From Ancylostoma caninum (taxonomy: Eukaryota > Nematoda > Chromadorea > Rhabditida > Ancylostomatidae), in contig JBAJFG010000531.1 of the NCBI GenBank assembly GCA_037903475.1, positions 1-64,000 on the forward strand: DNA of 64,000 bases, written 5' to 3'. Under the pieces are notes generated by a model. It had not been told where the DNA came from. It searched no databases and saw nothing but the letters and a program-made list of their open reading frames with translations. A program made the translations under genes and the position numbers. This document shows positions 33,307 to 45,002 of this stretch, one piece after another; the first letter of the stretch is position 1, and each line of letters begins with the position of its first letter.

Positions 33307-34895
33307 AAGGCTCATCGCCGCACGACCTCTCAGGATACTTATCCATCCATTCGAGGAGTACCACTCCCAATGCACCGTGATTTCGCGAGGAGACTGCTAA
33401 AGCGTCAACAGAGGGGCTACTCTGCTCCGTACACTGCTGTTACGCAGTCGTTGTAAACACTCTCTCGCCCGGAGGGTTCGAGACCGCTAGAGTAGGGTCC
33501 CGCCACGAAACCCTGAAAACACTGTTTAAACCTGGATTTGCGAATCGGGAAGAAAATACCCTAGAATTAGCATTCCGGCGACGACGACACCGACCCAGGC
33601 GCGCGCGGCACGGTCGCGCTGTGTCCTTCTCGAGGCCGCGAATGGGCCACCGCCATCGCCGTCCACTGTATATGTATACTGAACAAATTTAGGTGCAAAA
33701 GCGACATTTAAATGAAAGCCACTGCTTTGGGGCGTAGTTTTCGATTGTGACGATTGTCTATTGGTGCACATTGGCTCTGAAACGAACAGCTAACATTTTG
33801 AAGTATAGGCTGATACACGAAAACCCACAGTGCCCACGAGACGTGATACACGACGCGGCAGGCCTTCGGATATGTTCTATTCCAAACGTCTCAACTAATC
33901 CTAAAACAAAAATTATAACTACGTTAGCTTAACTAATTCCTACACGAAATGTGACGCTAGGAATCAATACTTTTACTAAATACAAGTGAGAATGAGAGGG
34001 ACAGAGAGGAGTAGGGAGAGAAAGAGGGAAGAAGAGAGAGGGCGAGGGAGAATGGAGCTAAAGAATAACACAAAGAACAATAACAGAAAAACATCTTGAG
34101 AGAGAGATTGTAAAAATCTAATTTGCTGAGGATCTGCAGCAGCCGTGTAACCCACTCGATTCTCGAAATAGTGCTATTTGATCAATAGCAACACCCAGCC
34201 TAGAGACCGCTTCTAGCGGCAGTTCAACAATTCTATCCAGGTAATTTAGCAAAGATGCAAGCGGTAGAACGCCTAACATCCGCGTGAGAGGGAGAATTCG
34301 AGGGTCGAACAATTCCAACCCTCCAAGAATAGAGCACCTCGAATGTCTGAGTTACTGTTATCATTCGCTACCACCGATCAGAGTGTCCTCAGATTTGCCA
34401 GTTCAAAATGAATGAAAACTAACACGGCTCCAACAGACCGCTATTAATGTATTCACCCCAAGCAGGTGATTGGTGGTCCGTACCTCCATAGATCAAATTT
34501 ATAAACTACATCCAATCTGTTCACCTGGAGGCCACGTTCCAATCGAACGCATCGACGTAGCACTAGAAACCAGTCATCCCTTTATTCATTAGCGGCAAGA
34601 GAAAACTATCCCAACGCAACACAGGGGGTGCGATCGCCGCACCGTATCGTAAGATGATAAGGTATCGTCTTAGCCAGCATGTCGTGCGGAAGCTGGTAAT
34701 AACTGCGGGAAATTGAACTGAGACTCCACCTTCAAGACTTCTGTATTTGGCATCTGCTGGTTACCAAACAAACATTTTTGTTACGTAATACACTTCTGTT
34801 TCGTGAGATCTGTGTGTGACATATTATTGGCAGCAGCCGTTGACCAGCAGTTTGGTTTATCTGTTTCCACAATTAAATTTGAGATATCATTCCAG

Positions 34896-34971
34896 AGAGG
34901 CGACGTCGTGCTGCCTGAACCGGAAACTGAACTAAAAAACGTTCCTGATGATCCAGTTCAAGATGAACCTG
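34896..34971 (+). CDS. lmd-3: Exon 6, acidic linker
   Basis: It follows CATTCCAG in phase 0 and encodes RGDVVLPEPETELKNVPDDP and a short acidic tail (QDEPG), ending before GTTGGT in phase 1. The composition is acidic and proline-rich and probably disordered. The exon is assigned by phase continuity with exons 5 and 7 and by lack of stops, not by a family motif, so confidence is lower than for exons 1-5. Confidence 0.75.
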
Positions 34972-35289
34972 GTTGGTTTGTTTTCGTTTTGCCGAATTTT
35001 CCCTGGAGACTTTTTGCTATTTTTGAATAAAATATGAACATGTTAGCAAATAAGCCGAATGTCGACGCTAAGTGAGGTCATCAGGGGTGGACAGATGTGC
35101 GATACGAATACTCTGAGTTTCGCGTGCCTTATACTGCCCTCTTATAGTTAGCTGCTCCGCTCTGCATTTCCTTCTCATAGCCTCAACGAGTTCCATGTAC
35201 ACGTTCGTATTGATGTCTAGCCTTTCCGATGAGTTTCGGCCAGGCGCACAATTCAGCATTTTCCCAATCATGTCTTATATATTTCAGCT

Positions 35290-36440
35290 CGAAGGCTTCC
35301 AAGAAACTGGGGAAGCATTAGTTGTTATCACTCCCCGAAAACGTATACACCTCCGGAAGGGCTACATACTTGAGGTACTGTGTCATTTGAGTACTCTTCA
35401 AAGCGCCTCCGTTAACTCTACCCTGGAGCTCAAGCACGCACTCTTCCATGTTCTCAGTCTCACTCATCACACTCCAATCTGGAAAGCTCGGCCCACCTAC
35501 CGATCAACGGCGTCTGCGACCCATGATGTGAAGTACTCGGTGGCCGATGGACCAGAGTTCACTCCCTTGCGGATGCACGCGACATGCCACCATACTGGAA
35601 CGAGTTACGACCATTCTTCGAAGAATTTTCACTCCTCAGGCTGTTCAGTGGACCTAACGCTCGACTGGGACCTACTGACCCGACGTACTCACCTGCATGT
35701 GCTAGGCCAAAATGCATATGAGCTTCACGGGCCTGTTCGCCTCTAGCCATCGGATTTCTCCTTGCTGTCGGCTACACTTCTGTTACAAGGTGCTCCTGTA
35801 AAGATTTGTGATCTCGCTGCTACTGGCCATACCGCGACAACGATGGATGTTCTTTACCACTTTAGAGATCCTCCAACTCTCTCTCTCCCTCAGACAGCTG
35901 AGCTACAGCTTCACAACCAGGACTGTGCGGCGTTTTCCGCCCATTTCTGGCCTTCTGTTTTACGTTTTACGGGATTTAAAATTTTACTTCCGCACATCCC
36001 TGTTCATAACACTTCAAAAAATTACTGAGTTTGTCGATGAACTGCTCCCTACCGACACAGTTTCCTCCTCGCTTCCACAACGTCGCTTGAACTTCTGCCA
36101 ACCTGTCAGCGTTGCTGTACGTTTCCGCGACCATAACCACTATCTTGCCAGCCTCAACGATCTCTGGAACAACATTGCTCTGAGGATGTGCTAGCTCGGT
36201 TCGACGAACGTCTGGCACGGAACACGCGCTTTCTTTCGAGGCAGTTCTTGGCTCCTGCCTTTGGCAGCAGTCGAAAAAAATTTGCGAGGATGTACCCCTT
36301 TGTGGCCCAATTTATCGATTTTTCTCTGCCTTCAGGGATCACTGACAGCAGCCGGCGACAGCGCCTTTGGTTCGAACCAAGAACCACTGCGATATTCGAG
36401 CTGCTGCGCACAATGTCGCTGCCTGCGCTCCCCTCCCCCC
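35290..36440 (+). pseudogene. Possible decayed coding region, unidentified
   Basis: Long frames follow one another on the plus strand (183 codons ending at 35746, then 128 and 130 codons), with codon-like composition, as if one protein gene had been broken by frameshifts. I cannot name the family. It is more likely a degraded transposon gene than a host exon: an exon beginning after ATATATTTCAG at 35287 would meet a stop in the phase required by exon 6. Confidence 0.35.
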
Positions 36441-36477
36441 ATGAGCCGACTCAGGTTTCGACTACTTTTCACTGGTC

Positions 36478-36919
36478 GTTATCGAGTGATTTTCCGATTT
36501 TGTTGCTTTTTCACTATTTCTGCGCAGGGGCAGGCGAGCACATGTCTGCTGGGGTTCCTCAATACGCTGTACACGAGTAAGACAATTTTTCCAAGAAGAA
36601 ACCGATTCAGTAATTTTCTCTGTTCTTTTACCACTTCTGGAAAGTGGCATATAAGAATGTGCTTCCTGGACCACTCGGACACGCTAAACATCTCAGTACG
36701 AATATGGCAACTTTTTTTCTCATGAAATTATCATGGGAGTAACTCTGCTGACTTTTTGCTTACGGGTCGGTGGAAGTGGGTTACATGGGCTCCGCTAATG
36801 TGCTAGTCACCAAAATTATGAGTATTTCAAATGAATTCGTTGGCATTGGAAATCGTCCTCACCAGTTCGAGAAAGCCGGGGTAGTGAAACACCCGAGCCA
36901 AGCCGGGTACACCGTCTGG
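36478..36919 (+). mobile_element. Helitron 3' fragment
   Basis: Related to the 3' third of 27294-29040. It has one or two of the roughly 122-bp units (CCTCAATACGCTGTACACGA), then the terminal block GAAAGCCGGGGTAGTGAAAC and the hairpin CCCGAGCCAAGCCGGG, ending in CTGG at 36916-36919 followed by T. The 182-bp palindrome present in the larger copy is absent here, showing it was an insertion there. Confidence 0.75.
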
Positions 36920-37610
36920 TTGTGGCTGAGTGGCGTTTCTCACCCCGACAGCCGGCTTGTTAAAGGTGCAAGCCAAATGTGAAGCGCCTTTGGCAGGGGC
37001 TGGCATCAAACCAGGCGGATTCGCCTGATTGATCTCAGAGCAATCCCAACCCTGTGTCCTGTTGCGGCATGCGATCAAAGTGGTGCGATGAATTTGCTTT
37101 TTTCCGTCCCAAATTTTAGTCGATTCTACATTTTGGCGTAGTAGAATCCAAGAACTGGCAGCAATCTTTCCATGATGACTGTCAAAATTTATTTATTCAT
37201 TTAGCTATTTATCGACATTTTTCTTTTTTGCACTAGAATCGTCAAAAAAACTTTCAGAAGTCCTGTCCTTACAATTCACCCATCCACGTGTTGTTAGCTC
37301 CAGAAAGCTGAAAATTAAAAATGTAAAAAGGAGTTGGCGCCGTGTTTAAATATCAGGCTTCTGCTGCTGTTTTTTTTTTCAATGGGAAATCGCCGCGTAG
37401 AGTTGTGCGACAGTGCGGCGTGATTGAGATTGCCTTGAGATCAACTGGTACTATCCGGCTGGCTTGGTACCACCTCTTGCCAAAAGCGCTTCACCCTTGG
37501 CTCGCACCTCTAATTAGCCCGCTGTCCGGGTGAGAAACGCAACGATCCCTCTGGTTGTTTACTATTATTGGGTTATTGCCATAATATGGAATTGCATGTT
37601 CAATATTTAG

Positions 37611-37675
37611 CCACGGATTCATGCGATCCGGCTAGTTTGAAGGAGGATTTGGATGGTGAGGATACTTGTGAACAG
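37611..37675 (+). CDS. lmd-3: Exon 7, linker
   Basis: It follows CAATATTTAG. CC completes the split codon G+CC (alanine), then TDSCDPASLKEDLDGEDTCE and Q before GTAATG in phase 0. Acidic, two cysteines, probably disordered. It is supported by exact phase agreement with exon 6 and by the very short 51-base intron linking it to exon 8. Confidence 0.75.
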
Positions 37676-37726
37676 GTAATGGTGCTTTATCGCTGCTGAA
37701 GATTCTCGTACACTTTCTGTTTTCAG

Positions 37727-37835
37727 CAGTCCACTACGATCGGCAGTGAAGTTCACCTTCCTTCGATTTACGAAGAGTCCTTAAATCTCAAATCGCCAGA
37801 AGACAATCATCAAAACAGCTGTGTTACTCGGGACG
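37727..37835 (+). CDS. lmd-3: Exon 8, linker
   Basis: It follows TCTGTTTTCAG and reads QSTTIGSEVHLPSIYEESLN, then a polar stretch ending CVTRD plus one G before GTAAGC (phase 1). The acceptor is a tandem CAG-CAG, so an alternative form lacking the first glutamine (start 37730) is possible without frame change. Intron 7 is only 51 bases, typical of nematodes and in sharp contrast to its neighbours. Confidence 0.8.
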
Positions 37836-40800
37836 GTAAGCATACTCATTTAATATGGAAGATGTATTGAATAGGAGAATGTGTTGTGGTTCCCCATGAG
37901 TGTCGAAACTACAATTTTCGCGACCAGTATCACTTCTACTGGGTTAGATAGCTGGTTCCCTCCGTTATTATTACTGCCATAGGGCAGTCCTTTAAGTCCA
38001 TATCTATGAAAGGCTGCATTGTTTGAGGCTGTCGTGATTTCCCGGGGTCACTCAAGCTGTGCTTAGCGGACCTAGAGCCAACGCATCGGCGGAGCAACTA
38101 CCAGGAAACCCGCAACCTGATGCTGACGGGACAATGACCCGCCAAGGCTGGTAGCACGTTTGGCTTGCGTCAGAATGCACGTACTTCACAACACAACTGC
38201 AGTGGAGGCCCCTAAGCTACCAACCATATCCCTACGACGCTTGTGACACAACCATTTCTTTTAATATTTTACTTGTATTTTTATTTGTTAACGAAGATTA
38301 TGCTATTATCACGAGGATAATAATTGCCCTCAAAAATGCCTTCCACATTTTCCCGACAACTTGAATGAATGAGCAGTTTGGATACATCCATTCTTCTTCT
38401 TCTTCATAACTTTTACGCATTCGAATTGATCGATATACCCAGAACCAGCCTTTGGAGAGCCACATGCGAAGATATATCCCCGAGGTAACCCTGCAGGCAC
38501 CATACGTACCCTCTAGGCAACTTTGACGCGTCCTAGTAGTCAAAGGATGCTCTGATTGGTCGGTTAGCAAGTGAAATAACACCCACATTATAATCAGATG
38601 TTGGGTAACCATTATAAAAGCATCTGCAGATGACACTGATAGCATCTCGAATTCGAAAACTTAAATTATCAAATCAAACCTTGAACTAATGAGAAAAATT
38701 GAAACTGGATTAACTTGAGATCAAAACAACTAGGTACAATCGAAATTCACACATACAGAAGTGCAACCTCTCACATCTCTAGTTCATGTATCATACTCTC
38801 AAATTCACTGCATTTAATCCATAAGGAAAGCTTTCCAACTCCGACGAAGTCGCGCGACGCAACGCGACGTATGCGGCGGAGTGGGCGGGACCGATGCTGA
38901 GCGTAACGCAAGGCTTTGATGAGGTTGCCAGTAAATCCGCAGCAGATTTACTGACAGTTCATGACCGCCATTAGCAGGCTGGCAGTTATCTCGGGTTCCC
39001 AAGTGCATGGAGCCCCAGATCCCGTATACTATGCACAACCGACAGCAAACGACACATGTGATATTGCAGATGATCTGCCACCTCATCTGCCAGCGCTGAT
39101 AATACACATGTGTAAGGTAGTAACTTTTACCCATCACATCATATACGGATCGGTAGAGAATTTCTTCTACTTCAATACCATGCCCTGATCACCTCATTTG
39201 GTTTTGTGTTTGAAGAGAAATTCACGAAAAACCTACTGTTTCTCGCTATTTTCGTCGGTCTCAAAAACCTCAACTTGGTTCCTATAAGATATTCACTAGA
39301 ACATTTGCAACTGGTTTCACATCATACAGGTTTTCCTCCTCTTCTTCACTGGACTGTCCCATTTTTGATTCACTTCCTATTAATACTTTCATTAGACATA
39401 GAACTGAAACTGCCGCGAAAAATATTTCTTTCGAAAATGCAAACGGTTCCGCAAGTTTTCATTTGTTCTATGCAAACAGGGTGCCTTCTTCATCTCCTAG
39501 GTTTCAGCTATCTTAGGATACCCTTCACCTTATGGAAATTTTCACTCACAGCCGTGTTATTCCAAATTCCTTGAACCCCTTGCAATCCGTTCAATTCAGT
39601 GCACTAACTCAAATTTCGTAACCTATAAGAGATTCGTTCCCGCCGACTCAAACAGCACACATACGTATGTATTTATTATAATCCTTCATCAAATGTTCAT
39701 TAACATTCCCTAATAAGGAAGTTCCCGTCTAGCTTCCTGATATTGCCTTCTGTTACTTCGTCTCCCATCATTTGCATCCTTCTTCTTCTCATTTCCCTCA
39801 TCGTTTCCATTACCCGAAAAAAATTTATTAATTTTTTTTACCGGGGCTTGGCCCCGTTCTCCTCCCCTTCGCTTAAGTGAAGGGGGTCTGCCGGACCCCA
39901 GTCCAAAGTGAAGGGGCGAGAGCCTCGGCTCCGACTATCGCACCTATGCATAGGAGTAGTAGCGAATAATCCTTCAAAATTGGCAAAAATCCGACAAAAA
40001 CGGCCCATGAGAGAGAAGAATTCTATTGGAGATGCAGTAGCAGCGGAGCTGGCAACATGTCAGCAGCGCCTGCTTCTCTACGTCTGCCTGCAGGCCGGCG
40101 GCAAGTAACTGAAGGGGACTAGCGGGCAGACCGTCCCCTTTTTGTCGACTTCTGCGTGCGATCCCTTAAAACCTCGTAAACATTGTTTCACTTGTTGACC
40201 GGTTTGCCAGCGGAGGACGCTGGTCCCGCCGCGGAATTCTGAATGCACTGTCTAATTCTCTCGCTTTTATCATTGGCGACTTTATTTATCATCATCTTAA
40301 CGAACGGAAAAATACTAAGATGGATGTCACTACGACTTCCACTACATCTATGCAGTTATGACAAAACATCGGCAGAGTGTCTCGTCACCCTCTCATCCTC
40401 GCGAACACCGTCTATAGACGAGCCTCATGACGAAAACATACGATCACGTGCTGCCCCTACCCCGTATGTTTGCGTTCTAGAAAATTTTGTTGCACTTACA
40501 AGATTTATATAGGAGGATATACAGACAAAAGAAACCAATTAGTGTTTTCCTACTCAACGACTGATCTTTTACTACCTATACTGACCATGCATGAGCATCA
40601 CTGTTGAAGTCTGTGTTCAAGAACACACTGAAGATTTCGAAAACGGATTTGATGTCAGCGTAGCAAACCTCGTAGGTCAGAGCACATTCTGTTGCGAAAC
40701 CCCTCTGCTGCCTTGTAACATTCGCTTATTTGGTGTGGTACCTACATACATCGTTTCGTTCACACCTTCACGGCATGCTACGATGGTAATAATTCATCCC

Positions 40801-40893
40801 TTGTGTCACTCACATTTGGCCGAACTGAACTGTTTATACAGTCTCTGGTGTTAAAAAATTTCTTTCCAAGCATCCTCACTTTATTGTGTTTAG
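37836..40893 (+). other. lmd-3: Intron 8, 3058 bases
   Basis: GTAAGC to GTTTAG. No named element was recognised. A GC-rich block at 39840-40150 with mirrored AGTGAAGGGG and AGACCGTCCCC-like words may be a degraded MITE. Frames at 38298-38645 (minus) and 39206-39574 (plus) have no recognisable motif. Confidence 0.6.
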
Positions 40894-41077
40894 AGTTTGC
40901 CGCCGTACATGTGCGGGAACGCTCGTCGTCGTCGCAAACTTCCTCTACACCTCGTGAGGAGCGTCAGCGTTCGTACTCAGAATTAGACACTAGCCAAGTA
41001 ACGCAAGGCGGATTCGGATCCAGGTTTTCTCCAAATGTTGCTCGAAGATCATTCGGTAAACTCGGACGAACGTTGAG
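40894..41077 (+). CDS. lmd-3: Exon 9, serine-rich and basic linker
   Basis: It follows TTGTGTTTAG. AG completes G+AG (glutamate), then FAAVHVRERSSSSQTSSTPR, followed by a basic serine-rich stretch and RRSFGKLGRTL before GTGAAA in phase 2. The serine/arginine content suggests a phosphorylatable linker (inference). Using the donor GTGAAA makes the join to exon 10 read GRTL-S-ARAKS in frame. The alternative donor GTAAAC at 41056 ends in phase 1 and would need a different exon 10 start, so I prefer 41077. Confidence 0.78.
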
Positions 41078-41515
41078 GTGAAAAACTAGCGTAATTTCTA
41101 CCTACTTTCCTTGACCAGAATTATCGATTGTGTTTCAATTTCTATGCGTTTTGGGTCAAGAATTACTCGCTGAGCTACCGTCGCATAGGGAACAGTGGCT
41201 AATCAACGTTGACTTAGTTGTTCATGATAAATGCAACGGGTTTTCCTTTGTACGGAACGAATACATATGATTTGATAGCATGCGACCCCAAAGCTACTCT
41301 TTAAAAGGGGCGTGATACAGGATGCACTTTGTTTCCATTCGGGCGCTTACGCAACTTTTTTGTTAGTTTTTTTTTGTTCCGAAATGGTTAGTAGTACTGG
41401 AATGTTCCTGCTGGTCAATCCGAGGAACTATTTTTTTGCAATGACTTGGAACTCGAGCCCTTTTACATAATTCGTTTGTACTCTACCGAATTGAGTCCCA
41501 CAGGAACATATTAGG

Positions 41516-42096
41516 TTAAAGGCAGTGTCCAGGCAAAAATTTCGATACTTCAATTCTGCCCCCCCCCCCCGTTACTCTACTCGACGAGCTGATTGCTACT
41601 GTATAGATTTTACCCGTAGAAACCTTGAAATTTGTGGTTTTTAGAAGGTTGAAAGTTACGATGTGGACGAGTTGTCCGGTGCAAAATGAAAAGGAGGCAA
41701 TAAGGCTTCTCGAACTCTCGAACTTTTGGACAAATCAGCTAAATACTGCTACAGATGATCCTAAGGGACATCTTCTTGATTGTTTTTTGCTTTTTTCCAT
41801 TAGTATTTCTACTAGTAACCATTTTTTCCGAAATTTGGGGCGAAATTCTGGATTGATGCTGATTAAAAACCTGTCAAATTCAACAATGCATGTTCAATAA
41901 GTTAGCACATGTTGGTGGCAGTTCCATCCGCAGCATAAGACAATAGAGAGGGACCAGACTGTTAGACAGTAAAACATGTCTTTACAATCTTAGGCATGAC
42001 TTAACATGTTTTCACGAAATCTTTGAAGGGGCGGAGCGGGCACTGGATCGGCTTTGGGTACCAGTAGTGAAGATTCTGCCTGGACACTGCCTTTAA
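41516..42096. mobile_element. TTAA-flanked MITE, 581 bp (family I)
   Basis: TTAA at 41516-41519 and 42093-42096. The ends read AAGGCAGTGTCCAGGC and GCCTGGACACTGCCTT, a perfect 16-bp inverted terminus. It shares GGCGGAGCGGGCACTGGATC with its inverted sibling at 50568-50926. Non-coding. Confidence 0.85.
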
Positions 42097-42356
42097 GGAG
42101 AAAGTAGTGGAAGGAATTTCTCAAAAATTTCTTATTCCTTATTGTTGATGATTCGATCAGGCATGTCCTACTGACTTTACAGTAGATTACCTAAAGTATT
42201 GCCTTGTGGCTATTGAAGGACCAGGGGATGCTTGTTGCTGCAGCCACGCCTTCAGTTGTGAAAGGGTGTTTCTACCCCATCGCTGTTATAAGCTGCTCTG
42301 CAACACCTTGGAAAGCACTGGAGCCAACAGCAGCCGTAATGCAACCAAGAAGACAA

Positions 42357-43142
42357 TCTTACCCTATATAAAGCGCAGACCCACCCCATAGCCGCGCGAG
42401 GGATGACAGGTCACGCTGTCATTGATCCACTCGCCTCGCCCCACCTCTTTTGCCCGCCGCCACGGGCTCAATTGCGAAAATTGACACGCCCAATGACACG
42501 CCCATGGTATATGTATGTGTACAACATGGAAATCTTCAATTAGGACATCTAATTTGCAACGAAAACAGAATATCTTGGATCTTTAAAGCAGAATGGGAGA
42601 ACCACTGGTGAAGCGAGTGTGATTTCGCAATCAGAGCCGCGAATCATCCAAAATACAGCAGAGTTGTACGGAAATCTTCGCTGCACTCCTTCTAAAGCAT
42701 TAAGTAGTAATAGCAACTAGAAATTAACGGTCAGAAGAACAAATGGTGCACTCCATGAGCTTCATATTGTGCTTACAAAATAGGAATAGAACGCTTACGC
42801 AGTTTATTCCTGTTAAAAGCTAATTGTGCCCGAACCATAACAATTTCGACTTTTAGCGCTATCACAAATGAAAACGACTTGACCACGTGAGGGCCTGTGT
42901 TGCTACTTATACAAAGGACCATGCAGAGGCTCTTTATATTGAACATAATAAGAGTTAACCTCCAAACCGTTTAGGAGCTACGCAGCTTCGCAGAAAATCA
43001 CTGTCATCCGCGAAGCGCGGCGAAGCTCTGGCTCGGGGTTCTTTCTTTTTTCAGAGTTGACCTAGCCCGGAGGTTCTTTTTTCAGAGTTTACCTAGTCCG
43101 GAGGTAACGTGGCACACGGGTCCGAGTCAGAGTCTGGCTCCG
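42357..43142 (+). repeat. Interspersed repeat, copy 2
   Basis: It begins TCTTACCCTATATAAAGC and follows 26563-27293 collinearly, with small differences (one base inserted in the TATATGTATGTG region). After the shared CGGCGAAGCT it has an extra internal duplication containing AGAGTTGACCTAGCCCGGAG and AGAGTTTACCTAGTCCGGAG, then rejoins at GGTAACGTGGCACACGGG. Same orientation as the gene and as copy 1. Confidence 0.7.
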
Positions 43143-43424
43143 GTGGCCAAATATTTCACATTGCGCGAATGCTCGTCTTACTTCGAATCTGGAGATACGG
43201 GTTTGAGGCCAATGGCATCAGTAATGAAATCAAGGAGAGAAAGGTCAAATGTTTCACAAAGCGCGACCGCTTCTCTCACTTCGCATCTGGAGAACAGGGT
43301 TTTTATGATAAGCCAAATCTCGGGGTGGAATGCACGAACTTCCCCGCTAAGGAGGGGGCGGGGGGAGGGGTATTGCAAGTACTGTTAAGAATTGGAGCCT
43401 TCCCAAGCGTTGCTAGTATGATTG

Positions 43425-43830
43425 CCCATACATTGAATCCTTTATGGATCCCCTACAAATGTACGAAGTGTCAGACAATTTGTGCTCCTTTTGTGAGTTC
43501 ATCACGCGAGAATATATTTTGTAGGGAGGGGATGTACATCTCCTACGCTGAGGAGAGAACCACGAGGGAGCTCCAGTTATTCATAAGTTCCACTTCTTTT
43601 TTGAGTCTTCTAAGCCTGACTACTGCAATGAGGATGTGTTAGCTCTCGATCCGCTATTGTGTGAGTGTTAATTGACGAAGTAGTGCGATCCTTCGTGATC
43701 CCTTGCTTAGCGTAGGGGATATGCATCTCCTCTCTTCAAAGTATCTCCTCTTCTGGGAAACGCAGGAGAGGAGTGCATTTGGTCGAAACTTTGTATATAT
43801 GTAGGGGATTCATGAGAGATTCAACACATG
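43425..43830. repeat. Palindromic MITE-like element, about 405 bp
   Basis: GGATCCCCTACAAATGTAC at the left is mirrored by ATATATGTAGGGGATTCAT at the right. Inner arms have GGGGATGTACATCTCCTACG against CGTAGGGGATATGCATCTCC. No target duplication was identified. Confidence 0.55.
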
Positions 43831-45002
43831 GACGAGCGTACAAGTAGCGGATGAGACGGCTTCCATCCTTGACTGTACTTCCGATCCCTTCCCCAGCCCA
43901 GTGGGGATGTCTGTGCATACGGTCCTCGGACGGTCTGACGTCACAACACGAAGTGACTGCTGTGATTCGAGTTGCTCCCGTGAGGTAAGACAAACACGGC
44001 TAGCATATTGGTGGGCCAGGTCTGACAATGAGAACTGAGGGGAACCATTGGAGAAAAACGGCAACGGAAAGCTCTGCTTCATGCTACTTGTTCTGTGTGT
44101 CAATTTTCCCACTTTTTTCTGTCCCAAACTAGCGGGAGTTTCCTTCACTCTGGTGGCCCACCATTCTTATTTTCTTGACTTGTCATCCTCTGATCACTAT
44201 CTCATCCTAACCCTCAGTTTCTTCTTGGAAGAGAAAGGCCCCGTTGATTTCGACTTTTCTTGAAGAGGAGTCCTGTATGTGTAGCCGCAGCTTGCGCAGT
44301 TCTGAGAGAGAATCGGCGTTCTACCCATGCATTGTGGTAATGCTATAGATTTGAAAGGTATATACTTAATTCACTGAGAAAACCCTCTCAAGGTATAGGG
44401 ATGGAAATAAATCTGACTTGTATGGTGTTTCTTCCACTACTTTCCTCTCAGACTATAATAATATTACATATACAGTGCCACATATTCAGCACACGCGCGG
44501 TTTTGGACCATAGAATTTTTTTTTGCATACTCCAGCCCATGGATAAGCTATCGAAACCAGGTTCGAGTGTGTGTTGAGGCTCTATGGAGACTTCCTTGCT
44601 CTTGCTTACCAGTGACACAAACTCAGTTGGAACCGGAATAGAAAATAAAATTTCAATTTCTTCAGGTTTCTCAACCAGGTATAAAAGTTTTATAACTATT
44701 TATGGAGAGAAGTGAAGTGGTGATTTGGATTAGGAATCAATGAATTAAAAAGGAAAAAGTGAATCGAAAATCTCATTCTATTGAATCTCGAGAACAAAGC
44801 AGGCGTTGGAATGGAATCTCCTCGTGAGTACCTGAATGCCTGCTAGTGGCGCAAATCGGAGAAAAATCCACAGCCAAAATACATTTTTCTCTTTGTATCC
44901 ACCATCAATCCTTTTTTTCGCAATTTTTTAGCTGTGCTGACGGCTCGTGTTTTTTCACGGGGTGAAAAACTGCGCATCAAAGCTGATATAGCAGAACGCA
45001 CA

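Larger units (their letters stand above)
25693..34895 (+). other. lmd-3: Intron 5, 9203 bases
   Basis: GTAAGT to TTCCAG. In order it contains the interspersed repeat 26563-27293, Helitron 27294-29040, mariner-like element 29181-30066, foldback element 30662-31889, a minisatellite 32215-32965 and a 51-bp tandem duplication at 33205-33306. From 33307 to 34895 I see no gene; a purine-rich GAGA-like stretch lies at 33990-34060. Confidence 0.75.
34972..37610 (+). other. lmd-3: Intron 6, 2639 bases
   Basis: GTTGGT to ATTTAG. It holds a stretch with unusually few stops (35290-36440) of unknown identity and the Helitron 3' fragment 36478-36919. From 36920 to 37610 nothing is recognised. Confidence 0.65.

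Noticed and set aside
35287..35374. Possible exon after ATATATTTCAG and before GTACTG
   Set aside because: In the phase left by exon 6 it contains a stop; exon 7 at 37611 fits directly.
41050..41060. Alternative donor GTAAAC for exon 9 joined to an exon starting at 52701
   Set aside because: It is phase-possible, but the GTGAAA donor at 41077 with acceptor 52711 is also in phase, keeps the GKLGRTL segment and yields GRTL-S-ARAKS, a smoother sequence. The alternative remains a minor possibility.
43109..43642. 177-codon open frame
   Set aside because: It starts in the interspersed repeat, contains a diverged internal duplication, runs into an inverted repeat and has no recognisable domain.
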